64,000 nucleotides of DNA, taken from Fagopyrum homotropicum. Lineage: Eukaryota > Streptophyta > Magnoliopsida > Caryophyllales > Polygonaceae. A model generated the notes under the pieces. It saw only the letters and a program-made list of their open reading frames with translations, was not told the DNA's origin and did not search any database. The translations under genes were made by a program, and so were the position numbers. Below, in pieces: positions 21,190 through 34,070 of this stretch; the first letter of the stretch is position 1; each line of letters begins with the position of its first letter. Location: contig BSWB01000005.1 in assembly GCA_033239125.1 (NCBI GenBank), positions 104,276,494-104,340,493 on the forward strand, given 5' to 3'.

Positions 21190-23024
21190 ATGCCAAGCAA
21201 GCTACAGAAGGCGATAATGGCCGTGAAGGACCAAACCAGCATAAGCCTAGCCAAGGTAAAGACCAGCGCACCCATCGTACACAGCTCCTCCTCCAGACTA
21301 GAGGTAGCGATCCTAAAGGCGACAACTCACGACGACGTTCCCAACAACGACCGCCAAATCGAAGCCATCCTCGCCATGGTATCTTCGAATCGCAACCACG
21401 CCTCAGCATGCGCACGGGCCTTGGGTCGCCGCATTACCCGCACTCGTAACTGGGCCGTCGCTCTCAAGTGTCTCCTCCTCGTCTTCCGCCTCTTTCAAGA
21501 CGGGGATCCTCATTTCCCTAAAGAGGTCCTCTCCGCCATGAAGCGCGGGTACACCATCCTTAACCTGTCCTCCTTTTCCGCCGCCGCATCCGCCTCTCCC
21601 TGGGACTTCACTGCCTTCGTCCGCACCTTCGCTCTTTACCTCGACGATCGCCTCCATTGCTTTCTCACTGGGAAGCTCGTACGCCGCCTCCCCGTCTCCT
21701 CCGGCCTCTCTCCCGACGTTAAGCCTTCCGTTCTGCTAGACAAGATCGCCAGCTGGCAGCTTCTTCTCGACCGGGCCATCGCTACCCGCCCCACTGGACC
21801 CGCTAGGTCAAACAGGTCAAACCCCAACTCCGTATCCATCTTTTGTTATTTTGCATTTCCTACATGTTTAAACTAAACATTATCGCCGTCGAATGTGTTT
21901 CAGATGCCCTGGATCAGAATTTTTATTATTATTAATTATAAAAATTATGTTTTTTTTTTGCCCTGGATCATATTTTTTATTAATTATAAAAATTATATTT
22001 TATCAAAGAAAACGGAGAAAAAAATTTAAAATATTTTTTTATAAAAAATTATATTATGGCGTGCACTATTACCCATTTGCTAATATTAGGTTTAACCATT
22101 AGTACAAGTATTTTTTAATTTGATTAAGCAACTAAAACTAATAATAGGAGGGTTATCTACTGTTGAGATTAATGACACCTTTGTTGGACGGTTTTGTTAT
22201 ACAGGCTGGTGAAGAGTTGCCTCTACGCGGTGGTGCAGGAGAGCTTCGAGCTTTACAGGGACATATCGGATGGATTAGCCCTCCTCCTCGACAGCTTCTT
22301 CCACCTCGAGTACGACTCTTGCAGGTGCGTATACGAGGCCTGCGTCAAAGCCTCGAGGCAATTCGAAGAGCTCAGCGCCTTCTACGAAGTCTGCAAGTCG
22401 GTCGGGATCGGAGGAAGAACCTCAGATTACCCCAGCGTTGTAACAATGTCGGAGGATCTTCTCGACACTCTCAACGACTTCCTCAAAGACCAGTCCAACT
22501 CTAAGCTCCGACCCACCTCTTCGCACCTTCTCCCGAGGTCGTCTACCTCTACACCTACTAATAATCATCACCACCGGCATGGCACCTCCTTGGAGGATCT
22601 CATCGGCGACCCCATGTCATCATCCGGTTTCTCATTCGACGAGGAATACTACCATTCCGATCCAGGTGATCACGGCTCCGATCCCGATGATGATACACCT
22701 GGATGGGAGCTCGCCTTGTTGGAGGATGCAACACAACAACAATCAACTTCATCTTCTTCCGATGTTGATCTCTTTTCAGGTTCATCCACCATGACCAACC
22801 AGTATAACCCCTTTTTGCAGGCCACTCAATCGCATCCCTATGTGGAGCCCACTTTTCGTGCTCATCCTCACGCCAATGCAACTGCTGCTGTAACGCCCGA
22901 TCTATTTGGGGACTTCCAGGTTGATTTACCTGAAACCATTTTGAGTACAGATGTCTCTACTGGGTTACCTCCGTCCGATGAGTTTGCCGGTCTCACCATT
23001 GGAGGTGCAGCAACACAGTGTTAA
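21190..23024 (+). CDS. ANTH/CALM-type clathrin assembly protein, two exons
   Basis: Exons are 21190-21815 and 22205-23024, joined at phase 2 across a 389-bp intron (GTCAAA..TACAG; the donor is weak). The 481-aa product begins MPSKLQKAIMAVKDQTSISL, the conserved start of plant AP180/CALM proteins. The ANTH domain fills about residues 25-290, including WDFTAFVRTFALYLDDRL and SFELYRDISDGLALLLD. It binds PtdIns(4,5)P2 and recruits clathrin, and in plants also VAMP72 cargo. The disordered Asp/Ser/His-rich tail has DLF at 397-399 and 441-443 and NPF at 410-412, expected to bind adaptor/clathrin and EH-domain partners. Exon 1 is markedly GC-rich compared with its flanks. The gene appears intact and single-copy here, and is presumably a host locus in a transposon-rich region. 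I cannot assign the exact paralogue. Confidence 0.93.
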
Positions 23025-23291
23025 TTATTAGCTTATCTTATTTTTATTTTAACGGCAACACAAACAGTTGTACATGGTTGGAACTAACTTGTATGTCCAG
23101 ATTTGAGGATCACATTCTTACTTTTTCACTCCATCTACCAAAGTTAGTTTCTTTTTTCTAGCACACAATCGATGATTGTCACCACGTTCTTTGTTAGTAT
23201 ATCTACTTTTAATAATTCCATTGTTTGTGAAAGACTTGTTATTCTATAATGATTTTCATATAATAAAATAACTGAATAAAAATTATTTTAA
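23025..23291. other. 3' flank of the clathrin-adaptor gene
   Basis: AT-rich 3' UTR and spacer, with AATAAAA near 23262 as a possible polyadenylation signal. A Helitron begins at 23292. Confidence 0.5.
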
Positions 23292-23609
23292 TCTATATCT
23301 TATATATATTAAAGCAGATGTCTCTATTGCCACGTGTCAACGCCATATTTCTCGAAGCCTAAAAATTATTGGGAGAATTTGACCTACTAGGCTTTTTTGA
23401 GTTTTTGTTTAAAAAAATGTACCCCAAATTTTTTACCACTTTCATTTAATAGTAGGTAAAAATTATTAACCCTTTTATTAAAAAGAAAGAATAAATGATG
23501 TTTGTTATTTGTTATATAAGTATAATTTTTAATCTTTAATTACTGAATTTGTTTTCTTTTATTATTTTTTTTGCCTTTTTTTTATTTTCTTTTTTATTTT
23601 CTGGACTGA

Positions 23610-23945
23610 ATTTCTCATACCGAAATTTCTCATACCAGAATTTTCATACCAGAAATTTCATACCAGAAATTATCATACCAAAAGTTCATACCAGAAATTT
23701 CATACCAGAATTTTTTCATACCAGAATTTTACACACCATAAATTTACATACCATAATTTTTTCAACCAGAATTTTTTATACCATAATATTTTACTATCAA
23801 AATTACATACCAGAATTTTACATATCATAAATTTACATACTATAATTTTTTCAACCAAAATTTCATACCAGAATTTTTTATACAAGAATTTTTTACTATC
23901 AAAATTACATACCGGAATTTTACATAACATAAATTTACATACCAA
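23610..23945. repeat. Short tandem repeat, RTACCAGAATTTT-type units
   Basis: About 330 bp of 11-17-bp units alternating CATACCAGAATTT and ACATACCATAAATTT. The array runs straight into retrotransposon leader sequence at about 23945. Confidence 0.85.
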
Positions 23946-23964
23946 GTGCCATTGTTGCCAACCT

Positions 23965-23976
23965 GCTCTGATACCA
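23965..23976 (-). other. Primer binding site (tRNA-iMet) of the truncated element
   Basis: TGGTATCAGAGC on the minus strand, three bases from the LTR end. The leader GGTTGGCAACAATGGCACTT follows it before the tandem repeat replaces the internal region. Confidence 0.9.
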
Positions 23977-25244
23977 TGTTGTAACACCCCAAATTCTCGG
24001 AACTCGGGGAGCTACTGGTTAGGACCTCACAATGGGTCCCGACCTTGGTTTAACAACATTACTTGGATCTTACAACAAGGCACAAATGTATTTAAAACAA
24101 TTTCTAAAACATAATATTTTTAATGGTATAAACGTACACATGTGACAGCCTTACAAACATATATAAAGATACATAACATGCATGACGTATGGAAGACTCC
24201 CTCGTCCCCATCTAATGAGTACGTGGACCCGGCTGACCATCCGTTCCGGATCTCTCTGCAACTGTCTATCTCTACAGATCTACAACACGGATAAACCGTT
24301 AGCTAACTATCCAAATATAAGCAAAAATGATAACAGCACAAACACAAGCAGAAACAAAATAAACAAACATCATGCTGGCACTCAACCGTTTATTATCTAT
24401 TATTTAAGTGATTCACATTATTCAATTTAAGTTGTGGCACGAGAATTATTATTAGTTCTCGCCTCCGTTCCTTATCCAACTGGTGTAGGTCTAGCTGACT
24501 TCCACTGGTAGCATCACTACAAACCACGTATGGACTAGTCCCGAAAGAAACCCCCAGCGCCCGCAAGCTACTGAGCAGAATGCCACCGCCCGTTACTCTT
24601 AGGCCAAAATATAGGTCGGTAATTATATATCACAACCTATCTCCATAAACATTTCAATCACACACCACCATCATAATTTATACTCATATTTAGAAGTCAG
24701 CTAAGTAAGCCCAAAGGACTTACCTGATATAAAGCTCGACTCTCTGTAAACCAACTCGCTCTGTAAACTGTAGCAACTCAGTTGCCTGTCAAAGGAGATA
24801 AGTGCATTAGCACACTCCTACGTAGTTAGAAGTCTAAGACTTCTAAAATAGAATAATATATTAAGACATAACTAGTTGCAGTATTAATTTAGGGTAAAAT
24901 GGTCATATTACCCTTGGTCCCGAAATTCCCGAAAATTCTAAAATTCATGTCTAAACTCCTATTTGAGATTCTAAAATCATATTCTAACTCCCAAAGTTTC
25001 GTTGGGTTCCAAGCTGACATTTTTCCTATGTTACTATTTTCCGGGAAATCGTACAAGTCTAACTTCGATTCCAAATATAAAATTCGTAACCGCTTATAAA
25101 AATTCCGACTTAAATCCCTAGATTATCTATGATGTCCTATCTAACTTTAGGAGAAAGAATTTCTCCAAACTGTTCATTCAACAGTTTTATAAAAATTCCT
25201 AAAGTTGACTACTCCCTTTACAAATTCTATACTTAGCCAAAATC

Positions 25245-25960
25245 TGAGTACACTTTGAAAAATCATAACTCCTAAACCACTCACTGGATTTATCCCAAAT
25301 TTTGATATGTTCTACTATAAAATCTTACCTATAATATATCCAAAATTCAGCCGGAAAGGATATCAAGAGCTTATTAAAAATCATCTCACAAAACAGCATC
25401 ACTTGCTGTTTTCCCCCAACACTCAGCACATATATAAAAACGTCAACTTTGAAACACAATAACTCTCGAACCGTAACTCCGATTCTTCCCAAATTTTAAT
25501 ATGATCTACAACAAGATGTCAACTATATCATATAAAAAATTCAAGCCTAACAGAGATCAAAAGCCTATTCCAAACTATCTCACAAAACAGCATCCCATGC
25601 TGTTTTTCTCAACTCAGCACATTTATAAAACTGAACTTTGAAACCCCATATCTCTCAAACCATAACATGGATTCCTCTAAAATTTTTGTATGATCTACTA
25701 TACTATATCAACTATAACGTGTCAAAAATTCAAGTCTAACCGAAGTCAATAACCCCTCCAAATTTATTCCACAAAACTGTATCTCAAGCAAATTTCCTCA
25801 ACTCAGCATTCTAAACGAAAAACTGCATGAATAGCCAACTTCGGGGTACTATAACTCTCACACCGTAACTCCGATTATTCCCAAATTTTAGTATGATATA
25901 CTATGCAACACTGACTACGACATAACCGAAAATCAGCCTCAAAAGAAGAGTCTAACGTAC
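25245..25960. repeat. About 190-bp tandem repeat inside the LTR, 3-4 copies
   Basis: Successive copies share ACTTTGAAA, TAACTC..AACCGTAACTCCGAT, CCCAAATTTTAATATGATCTAC and CTCACAAAACAGCATC segments. Starts fall near 25250, 25450, 25630 and 25840. Copies are diverged, so the amplification is old. Confidence 0.75.
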
Positions 25961-26714
25961 CCAAATTTGGACCCGAAGTTCACTGCTCGTCCCTTCTAAA
26001 AAAATTCAGAAAACGCCTCTATCTTCACAGTTTCTTCTATGGAAGTTCTGGGTATGATTAGGAGATATAATAGGCATTCATTAGACATGAAATATGTGGA
26101 AGGAAGTGCAAGAAAGAGAAGAGTATCACCCTTACCCTAATCCATGACTTGAGCGAGAGGATGAAGATGGCACAAGGTTTCTGTCAAAGCTGCTGTTGCT
26201 CAAGAGAGGAGAGGCATCATGTGCTTACCCGCCTGCAGGAATGAAATTCTCCCTCCCTGTGGAACAAGAAGATGGAGCGAGATGTTTGGATCTTCTGCAC
26301 TGGTACTCGACAGAAGTGTGATAGGGAGATGTACTGTACTTCCTGTTCGTGCCCAGAACAATCCAGGAAGGTTGATTACACTCACTCGATAGGAACAAAA
26401 GAGGGAAGGTGCTGGTGCTTACCTAGTGGGTCAATCGGCCGTTTGTTGTTGCAGCAACAAGAGGAGCGTATGCTACTGCTGTTGGAGCGTTCGATCAGCA
26501 AGAGAGGAAGGTAAGGCCGCCTGTTGCTGCTGAAATCCGTAGACAGAAGGGAGGAGGTGTGTTTGTGAATCTGGACGGAAATAACACTCGCAGCGCACAA
26601 GGAAGGAGATCGGAATACGCTTGAGATCTGGCGTGAAATCCGGACAGTTACTTTCTGTGTAACGCTCTTCAGCAGCGTGGATCTTCATGGGTTGCAGCTA
26701 TCGACGGCCAGTTT

Positions 26715-27065
26715 CTCTTCACTCCTGCTGGGCTGGACGCGAGGCTAGCAGGCTGGGTATTCTGGGCTGGCGGCTAGCAGGCTACACGCTGGGCTGAGGG
26801 AAAGGCTACGCACGCTGGGCTGGCGCTGCTGGGCTGAAGGGGACGTTGGGCACACTGGCAAGCTGCTGCTGGGCTGGACGCTGGCTGAAGAAGGTAAGGC
26901 AGCTGCACACTCCGCTGGACTGGACGCTGGGCTGCGGGCAAGCGGGCTGAGGCGGACACTGGGCGCTGGGCTGTCAACAGCCTGTCTGGGCTTGTCACAG
27001 ACTTGTCACAGCCTTGTCTGGCCTTGTCACAGCTTCGTCACAGACTTGTCCGGGCCTTGTCATAT
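26715..27065. repeat. GCTGGGCTG-rich tract and CTTGTCACAG repeats
   Basis: Short GC-rich units (GCTGGGCTGG, GCTAGCAGGCT) are followed by about six CTTGTCACAGCCTTGTC units. They lie in the U3 portion of the minus-strand LTR. Confidence 0.8.
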
Positions 27066-27276
27066 TCTAAATTAGGGCTAAACTTATTATTTTATGTGAA
27101 GCTAAGCTACATAAAATGATAAACTTTTAAGAGATTCTATCATTTTATGTGAAGGAAATCTACATAAAATGATAAATTTTATAATAATGTGTCTAACTAA
27201 GTAGACGGATATGGATCAACTGATCGAGATCGGGTTTGTTACAGAAATGAACGGAATAAAAATTCCGGATATTACA

Positions 27277-27895
27277 TCCTTAGTACAAGTTCTTTAGATA
27301 ACTATTTTTGTTAAAAAAAAAAAACAGATTTTTTTTTTGTTACGTTTGTTTTTTACCTTTTCAATTCTTAATATATTTTTTAATTGAGTTGAAATTGATA
27401 GATAATTGCAGGGTTTTTGCAAATTTTTATTTGGAGATTGTTACGGAATGTATCTCATCCAAATCAAAATAGTTATGATATACATTTATCCTTTAACGTA
27501 AACATTTTACAATTTATTTTTAACATACAAATTTTACAAGAAAATTATTTAGATAATTACATTTGACTTTCTTCAAAATCTCAATATTAGCTAATTTTTA
27601 ATTTAAGGAAACTTTCTCAACAAGTTTTGTTAATCCTAATTAACCCTAATTTTTTGCGGTATATATATTCGTAAAGGTGAGACTTCGGTGCTTTCATTAC
27701 TTTCGTTGTTATGCATTCGTTATATTCTATTATCTCGGTGATTTCATTATTTTCGTTGTTATGCATTCTTTATATTCTACTATCTCGGTGCTTTCATTAT
27801 TTACTTTTTATTTGAAAACTAATATATTTATATTTTGAAATGCAGGTTGCTCCAAACTATGTTCATGTTCATCCGATGGTGAATCCTTAAGATAA

Positions 27896-27982
<87 letters not shown>

Positions 27983-28449
27983 ACAATTTTTTGTAGATCT
28001 ACCAACAAAAAGCTTAATATTCTAAGCTTTTTCACTCATTGTGAAATATCTGCTCTAATATGTTTAATTAATCTCTCAATACTCCGCTCTCAATACTCCG
28101 CTCCTTGAACGGATTAAAGTTATTGATTTGATTTAATGTATTTTTTTCTTTTTCACTCCGCTCTCAATAACTTAATTCCATAAATTGTTCTTAATCTTCA
28201 ATTGATCCAATTCATCTTATGTATATTGTTGTTTATATATACATTCACTATATACACATAAATTGAGGAACTAATGACAATCTTCTTTGTATTATCGTAA
28301 TAATCAGATTTGTTTTTACACAAAAAAACAGTGAGATTAATTACGATATTCGATTGTTAACTAAATGCTATATTTTGTTTGTTTGTATGTTTCAAAATAT
28401 TGCCCTTAGTAATAGTTCTAGTTTAAAATTCATGATTCCGGGATCAAGA
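27277..28449. other. Helitron interior with tandem repeat and TA tract
   Basis: AT-rich with no gene seen. At 27686-27800 a unit of about 50 bp (CTCGGTG.TTTCATTA..TCGTTGTTATGCATTC) is repeated 2.3 times. At about 27899-27980 lies an 80-bp TA microsatellite. Confidence 0.65.
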
Positions 28450-30176
28450 TGTAAGATCCGAGTTTTTCCCTTCACCGCCCCCCGCGGTGAAGAGGGCCGC
28501 CCCTACGGCCGAGTTGATCCGCCCCTGCGGATGACGACAAATCGTGCCCGATCTTTTCTTCCGTTCTTTTTATCTCACTTCCATAGATAGAATGTCCGAT
28601 ATTCTATATTATGGGCCGGTTTCATGATCTTCCTTCTAACCCTAGACGTCTTTCCGTCTAGCATTCCTGCCGTCTCTTTATATTCTCTCCTTTTTCTCCT
28701 TTTCCCGTTCCTTGCTTGCGTCTTCTTCAACCCTAGAGAGCTGCACCCGTCCCCTTGCTTCCTGCAACCTTGTTGAGCGTGTAAGTTCTTCCCTTATGGT
28801 TTCTCCTTCACGTTCTTACAATGTTGCATGCCTTCTCCTTCTATTTCGTTTTCTTCTTCGTTCTTCCCTTTTCTTCTTCCCCAAGAATCAAGTTTGATCC
28901 TTGATTCTTGTAGAGCGTTCCGTTGTTGACCCTTTGTTGTTATCAGGCTCTCGGGAGTCGAGTCTTGACGAGTTGGAACCAAAGGTTCGAGCTTTGGTTG
29001 CCCTTGCTGTGAGTTTTGTCGAAGAGAAGCGCTGACCCGTCAGCGCTTCTGTCGTGCAGCCGCCCCTGCGCCTGCACCTGGCCGCCCCTGCGTGTTTCCG
29101 CCCTTGCGCCTCTGTCCAACCGCCCCTGCGGTTTGTCCTGTAGTAACTCCTGTCTTTGGTGAGTTGCTTCCTTCCTTCCTTTCGTTGTTCCTTTCCTTGG
29201 TTCCTTGTGGTTGTTCCTTGTTCCCTGAGTTGCTGTAAGACTAAGGTTGAGTCCTTAGCTTGTGGAGATCTCTTAGAGATCGTTGAGACTAGAAGTTATA
29301 GACTTCTAGCAACCATTCCGTTCCTGATCCGTGTTGCTTGTTCGTACAGGCCTTCCTTGCTCCTTTCTTGAGGGAAACTGAGCTATCCTGAGTTGTTCCT
29401 GAGTTGTTGCTGAGCCTTTGTGTTACCTTCGTGTGAGGTAAGTTCCTTGGACTAACTTAGCTTCATTCCGCGTATTAGTTGGATTGTATTGGCTTGTTGT
29501 GTTGTTTATCATGTTTATAACGGATAACTGGAAATAGGATTCACCCTCTGATGATCTTAACTGACCCAAGTGTATTATAACCGGGCGGTGACCACTTGTC
29601 TAGTTCTACAGGAGACTATAATGTGCTCTTGAAACCTAGACCCGTAGGTAACGGACAGTACTGATCTATTCCTATTGGTAGACGGAAGCGGAGGCGAGTT
29701 TCGGGAGATTCTCGTGTGAAAAAAGAAGTTGAATTAGTAATGGATAACCTTAATGAAAGATAATAACCGGTTGATGTGTGAGCATGCTATGTGTTTTCTT
29801 TACCTTATGTGTGTTTGTGCCTTTACGCTCTTGCTAGTACCTAGAATGTTAGCTAACGGTTTATACCGTCGTTGTAGATGTTCCGCAGGTTCAAGATGTT
29901 GCTGAGTGATCCGGATGGTGTGGTCAGCCGGGGCTCCCGTACATTATAGGACGGGATCGGGTTTTTGTTTCTTTTGTTGTTTCCCTTTTGTTTTGAACTC
30001 GGTTGCGGAGCTTTTGTGTTTTCTTTTGTTTAAACCTTTGGTTTCATGTTGAGTTTTGTTTTTATTTGTTTGTGCCTTGTTGTAAGATCCGTTTGTTGTT
30101 GCTACTTTGAGGGTCGGGACCCATTGTGCGGTCCTAGCCCGTAGCGCTTCAAGTTCCCAAAACTTGGGGTGTTACA
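28450..30176 (+). repeat. Solo LTR, Tekay/Del-like
   Basis: It starts TGTAAGATCCGAG, ends GGGGTGTTACA and has neither a primer site nor a polypurine tract beside it. Flanking 5-mers are CAAGA and CAAAA (4 of 5 match). This fits a solo LTR left by recombination between the two LTRs of an older element. It carries the conserved palindrome set. Confidence 0.8.
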
Positions 30177-30674
30177 CAAAATATTATTAAGAAAGGAATT
30201 TTAAATGCAACGAGCTTTTGGGTATTAGAAAGCCCAGTTATCCACTTTTTAAGAATCAAAACCTTCATTATAATATTTATAAATATCAAAGAAGTTATTA
30301 AATACAGTTTCACACAAGGTACAAACGATACATGAGTATATTTATATAAATTAGGGTTTTGTTCAATTCCGCATATGGAACGTTTATTCTCATAAATTAA
30401 CACAATTATCCAAAATATTTAAGTATTTTTAAAAATTATATTTTAAAGTTTTATATTGATCTTATTTACATTTTGTAATTATAAACATGAAAAAAAAGGT
30501 TTAACAAAATCATATTGAACAAAATCTATTTAATTATGGAATTTACAAATCAATTTTGTAAATTAACATAACAATTTAACGATTTGTTGACCTAATTCAA
30601 ATTATCAGTTAAATGTTCGACCCTAAATTCCATGCAATATGATATATAATGGATCTTATGACTTATAAATCTTA

Positions 30675-33600
30675 CTAGTGCATTGCCCGTGCCCTGCACG
30701 GGTTTGTTGTAATATTTTGAAATAATATACGTAAACAATATTAAAAAATAAAATCTATTCAAAAAACAATTAAATTTTGAAAAATTTCATATGGTGTCCT
30801 TGTATTTTTTTACCTTTTCGGATTATGTTCAAGTGTTTTTTTTTTTTTCAGTTTTCGAATTATGCCCTTGAGCTTTATACATTGCCGAAATGTGCCCTTC
30901 TATCATCCATAAGTTAATATTTTGAGTAGAAAAAAAAAGATAATTATTTTATAGTTATTGTTAATAGTCATTTTAAAGGTATAAATAATTTTTTCAATGA
31001 AAAACTTATCTTTTTTTTCCTTAAAATTTTAACAAACATTAATGTATGAATGGTAGAAGGGCATTTTTCGAAAAATTATAAAGCTCATGGTTAACATCCG
31101 GAAACTGAAAACTTTTTGACATAATTCAAAAAAGTAAAAATACAGGGACACCATCCATAATTTCCTAAAATTTATATGTTTTGAAAATTGAGGAACAAAA
31201 ATTACAATTAGGTGTACAATCCACTAAATTTCATGACGCATCAATCACACCACCTATAAAAAGAGTATGAACTTATAACTTAGCTTGTGATAAATAATTT
31301 GATAAAAAAAAAAAAAAAAAAGAGAAGAGTGTGAAGAATTTTTTTTTAATTATTAAAAAAGATAAGAATCAAAGAAACTTGGCAAATAGTAATTATACCT
31401 TATCGACATGATTTAGAAAGATCGTATAAATTATAATTTTCAACTATTTTTCGTCTAACTAATTTGTATTAACATTATATCCTGTGTAGGGCGCCGACTT
31501 TTTTTCTATAAATAAATTAAGCAGTTGAGTAGTTTAAAAATAAAATAATCACCAAAAACTTTTTTTTAAATATTTTATGAGGTGAAATTTAAATTAACTA
31601 ATTAGTAGAAAAATAGTTAAATATATCTAATTTGTACAAAAATTTTTATAAATAAATTTTAAATGTTTATAAATTAAATATAAGTATTTGGAAGATAAGG
31701 GATTAAGAATTGGATAATATTTTCTTAATTCTTCAAACACTTTGTTTGTTAACATATATAAACCTGATATTTTACGGGATAATGACGATAAATAAAATCT
31801 AATCAAAGTACACCAAATAAATTAAATTATTTACTTAACAAAATTGTTGGACTCGTTTAAATGTTTGATACGTGGAATTAGGTAGACATAATACACAATA
31901 GATAGTAGATTGCTAAAAAATGGGTTACTAATGAAGTTTTAGTTTTATCGGAATAAATATCTTTAAATAAATATCTTTAAAAACCTGAAAATAAATAAAT
32001 TTCAGAATAGATGAATTATATTATAATAAGTCAATAGTACATAATTCGTATTTAATGATAGTGATTGAATATTTTTGATTTCAACGCGATATGTTACAAG
32101 GAAAAAATAAAATAAAATTTTGATATGATAAACACAAGTAAAAACGTGAAGGAAACAATTTTTGGGCTACAAAGCTGAACAAAAGACATAATTTGGTAAA
32201 AACTTAAATTCAAAACATCATTAAAAAAAACGGTTTTACATGTACATATGATAACATAAAAGGTTGAATTTAAAATTGGTCTAATATGAATGAATTACTT
32301 TATATGATCGTAAAAGTAGTAGTATGAAAAAGTTAAAAGAAGAAGATTAATTAAAAACAAATTTAATGATAAATATTATTAAGAAAAAACAATGGATACA
32401 AATGACACCAAATATTTATACTAAAATCGCTGAGAAAAGCTATGGATACTTATATTAGTTATAAAATAGAAGATTCATCTTAAAATCTTGACTAAGGATA
32501 CTTTGGTATCTTAGACTAAGCAAATTTCAAACTTTTTTAAAATATTATATTAGTTATAAAATTGCGGATCAAATAACATATTGTATAAGGTAACAAATAT
32601 GTTTGTTAAACATTTAAAAGATACAGATCCTAAGATCACGTAACAAATATTTTTTTTATAAAATCTAACTAATTATTAGAATTTCATATGGTGAATCTGA
32701 GATAAATCCAAAGTTACATATATTCACAAAATCTAGTTTTTATCTTCCTAATAAGTAGTAATCATCATCAAAACATGAAGCATAACAACATTCAATTAGA
32801 TATATCATTCGAACCTGTTTGTGGATCATGAGGGTGTGTTGATAATGTTGAAGAGATGTTTGATGAACCGCGATTCAAGGTGTAAGGCTGAATAATGATA
32901 TACTCCTAAAAGCTCATCGTAAAAGATAAAAGAATTAGGAATCCAAAAATCCACCTACTTGATTATGATTTGCTATCACTCTGGCGATTGTGTAATTCCG
33001 TTGCTAACCGATGATGACGTGAATCTAGTTAGGGTTAACCTGCATTTCAACATCACAACTTTATTAGTTTACATACCAATCTTCTCAAATATCATAGAAA
33101 TCAAATAAAGAAATAAAAATGAAATCAAGAATCTCATAATCATTCAATATGTGTACTTATCTACTAATCGAGAATAAACACAAAACTAAAGTGAATAATC
33201 AGTGGAAAATTATAGGATGAGATCAATGGCGTAAAGATTAAATTGTACGAATATATATAGTACTGAGAACCAATTAAGGGTCAGCAAAGCTTGTTAGGAA
33301 AGTTTAAAGTTTAAAATTTAAAAAATAGTGATAATATTGAAATTGTTAAGATTTTTAGCGTAATGTGGAAGTCACTTCTAATTATCCATCCAAGTAATTT
33401 TTTCTCTTTAAATTTATGTAATCAAAAAATTACGTGGGCAGATGAAAATTCTAAAAGATTTACGATTTCGATTTGTTGAAAGAATTGAATTTTAAATTAT
33501 GATTTTCAGAAAAATAAATTAAAAAAAAATGGCAGTTAAGTTTATATTTAAAATGGCAGTTAGTTTCAAGATTGAGTTAAATTCACCAGATCTTTATGTG

Positions 33601-34070
33601 GAATTAATGTGATACCTGAATATTCAAAGGAAATACATGAGAAAGAGTCATTGATCATAGGATTAGCATTTCTAGAATTCGGATTTTAATGTAATTATGT
33701 GAATGTTCCATTATAAAGCTTCGAATAGGAGAATGAATCATTGATTTTGCTCACAGAAATTATGAATTTACAGTATTTATGCCATATGAAATTGCTGTGA
33801 AATTGGATAGTTCATGTGAAAGATTTTATGGGACAAATTCGATGCTGATAAACTAAATTTAGGGATAACAAATTTATTTATTTTGTTTGGATTCCGCAAA
33901 TTATTGTTACAACTTAATGTTAATCAATATTTTTTTTGTAGATTTATTTTCAGTAAAAAAAATTTGAATGGCAGTTTAGTAAATATTTCACAAAAAATCC
34001 TATGTGGCATTACTCGTTGAACGACACGTGGTGCTAGCGTCCTTAGTTTTAGTAAGTAATATAGATTAGA
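30675..34070 (-). mobile_element. Complete non-autonomous Helitron (about 3.4 kb)
   Basis: On the minus strand it starts TCTAATCTATATTACTTAC (or five bases later, at 34065) after an A, with CACGTGTCG downstream. It ends with the CCCGTGC-AGG-GCACGGG hairpin and CTAG at 30675-30678, followed by T. Both ends agree on the A|T insertion site. The interior is AT-rich with no Rep/helicase ORF; it may hold captured fragments (about 32800-33050), but none is recognisable. Confidence 0.85.
30784..31172. mobile_element. Fold-back MITE nested in the minus Helitron
   Basis: Left arm ATGGTGTCCTTGTATTTTT..; right arm, inverted, ATGGTGTCCCTGTATTTTTAC. The arms stay paired for about 130 bp (GAGCTTTATA, ATGCCCTTCTA.CAT). 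The termini resemble Mutator-like MITEs that begin GGAAATT. The target duplication is not clear. Confidence 0.7.

Larger units (their letters stand above)
23980..27276 (-). repeat. Tekay/Del-like LTR (3.3 kb) of a truncated Ty3/gypsy element
   Basis: On the minus strand it runs from TGTAATATCC to GGGTGTTACA. The primer site on its left marks it as a 5' LTR, but the internal region is lost after about 35 bp and no second LTR is present. It holds a roughly 190-bp tandem repeat, a GC-rich GCTGGGCTG tract and the conserved palindrome set shared with the other LTRs here. Confidence 0.85.
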
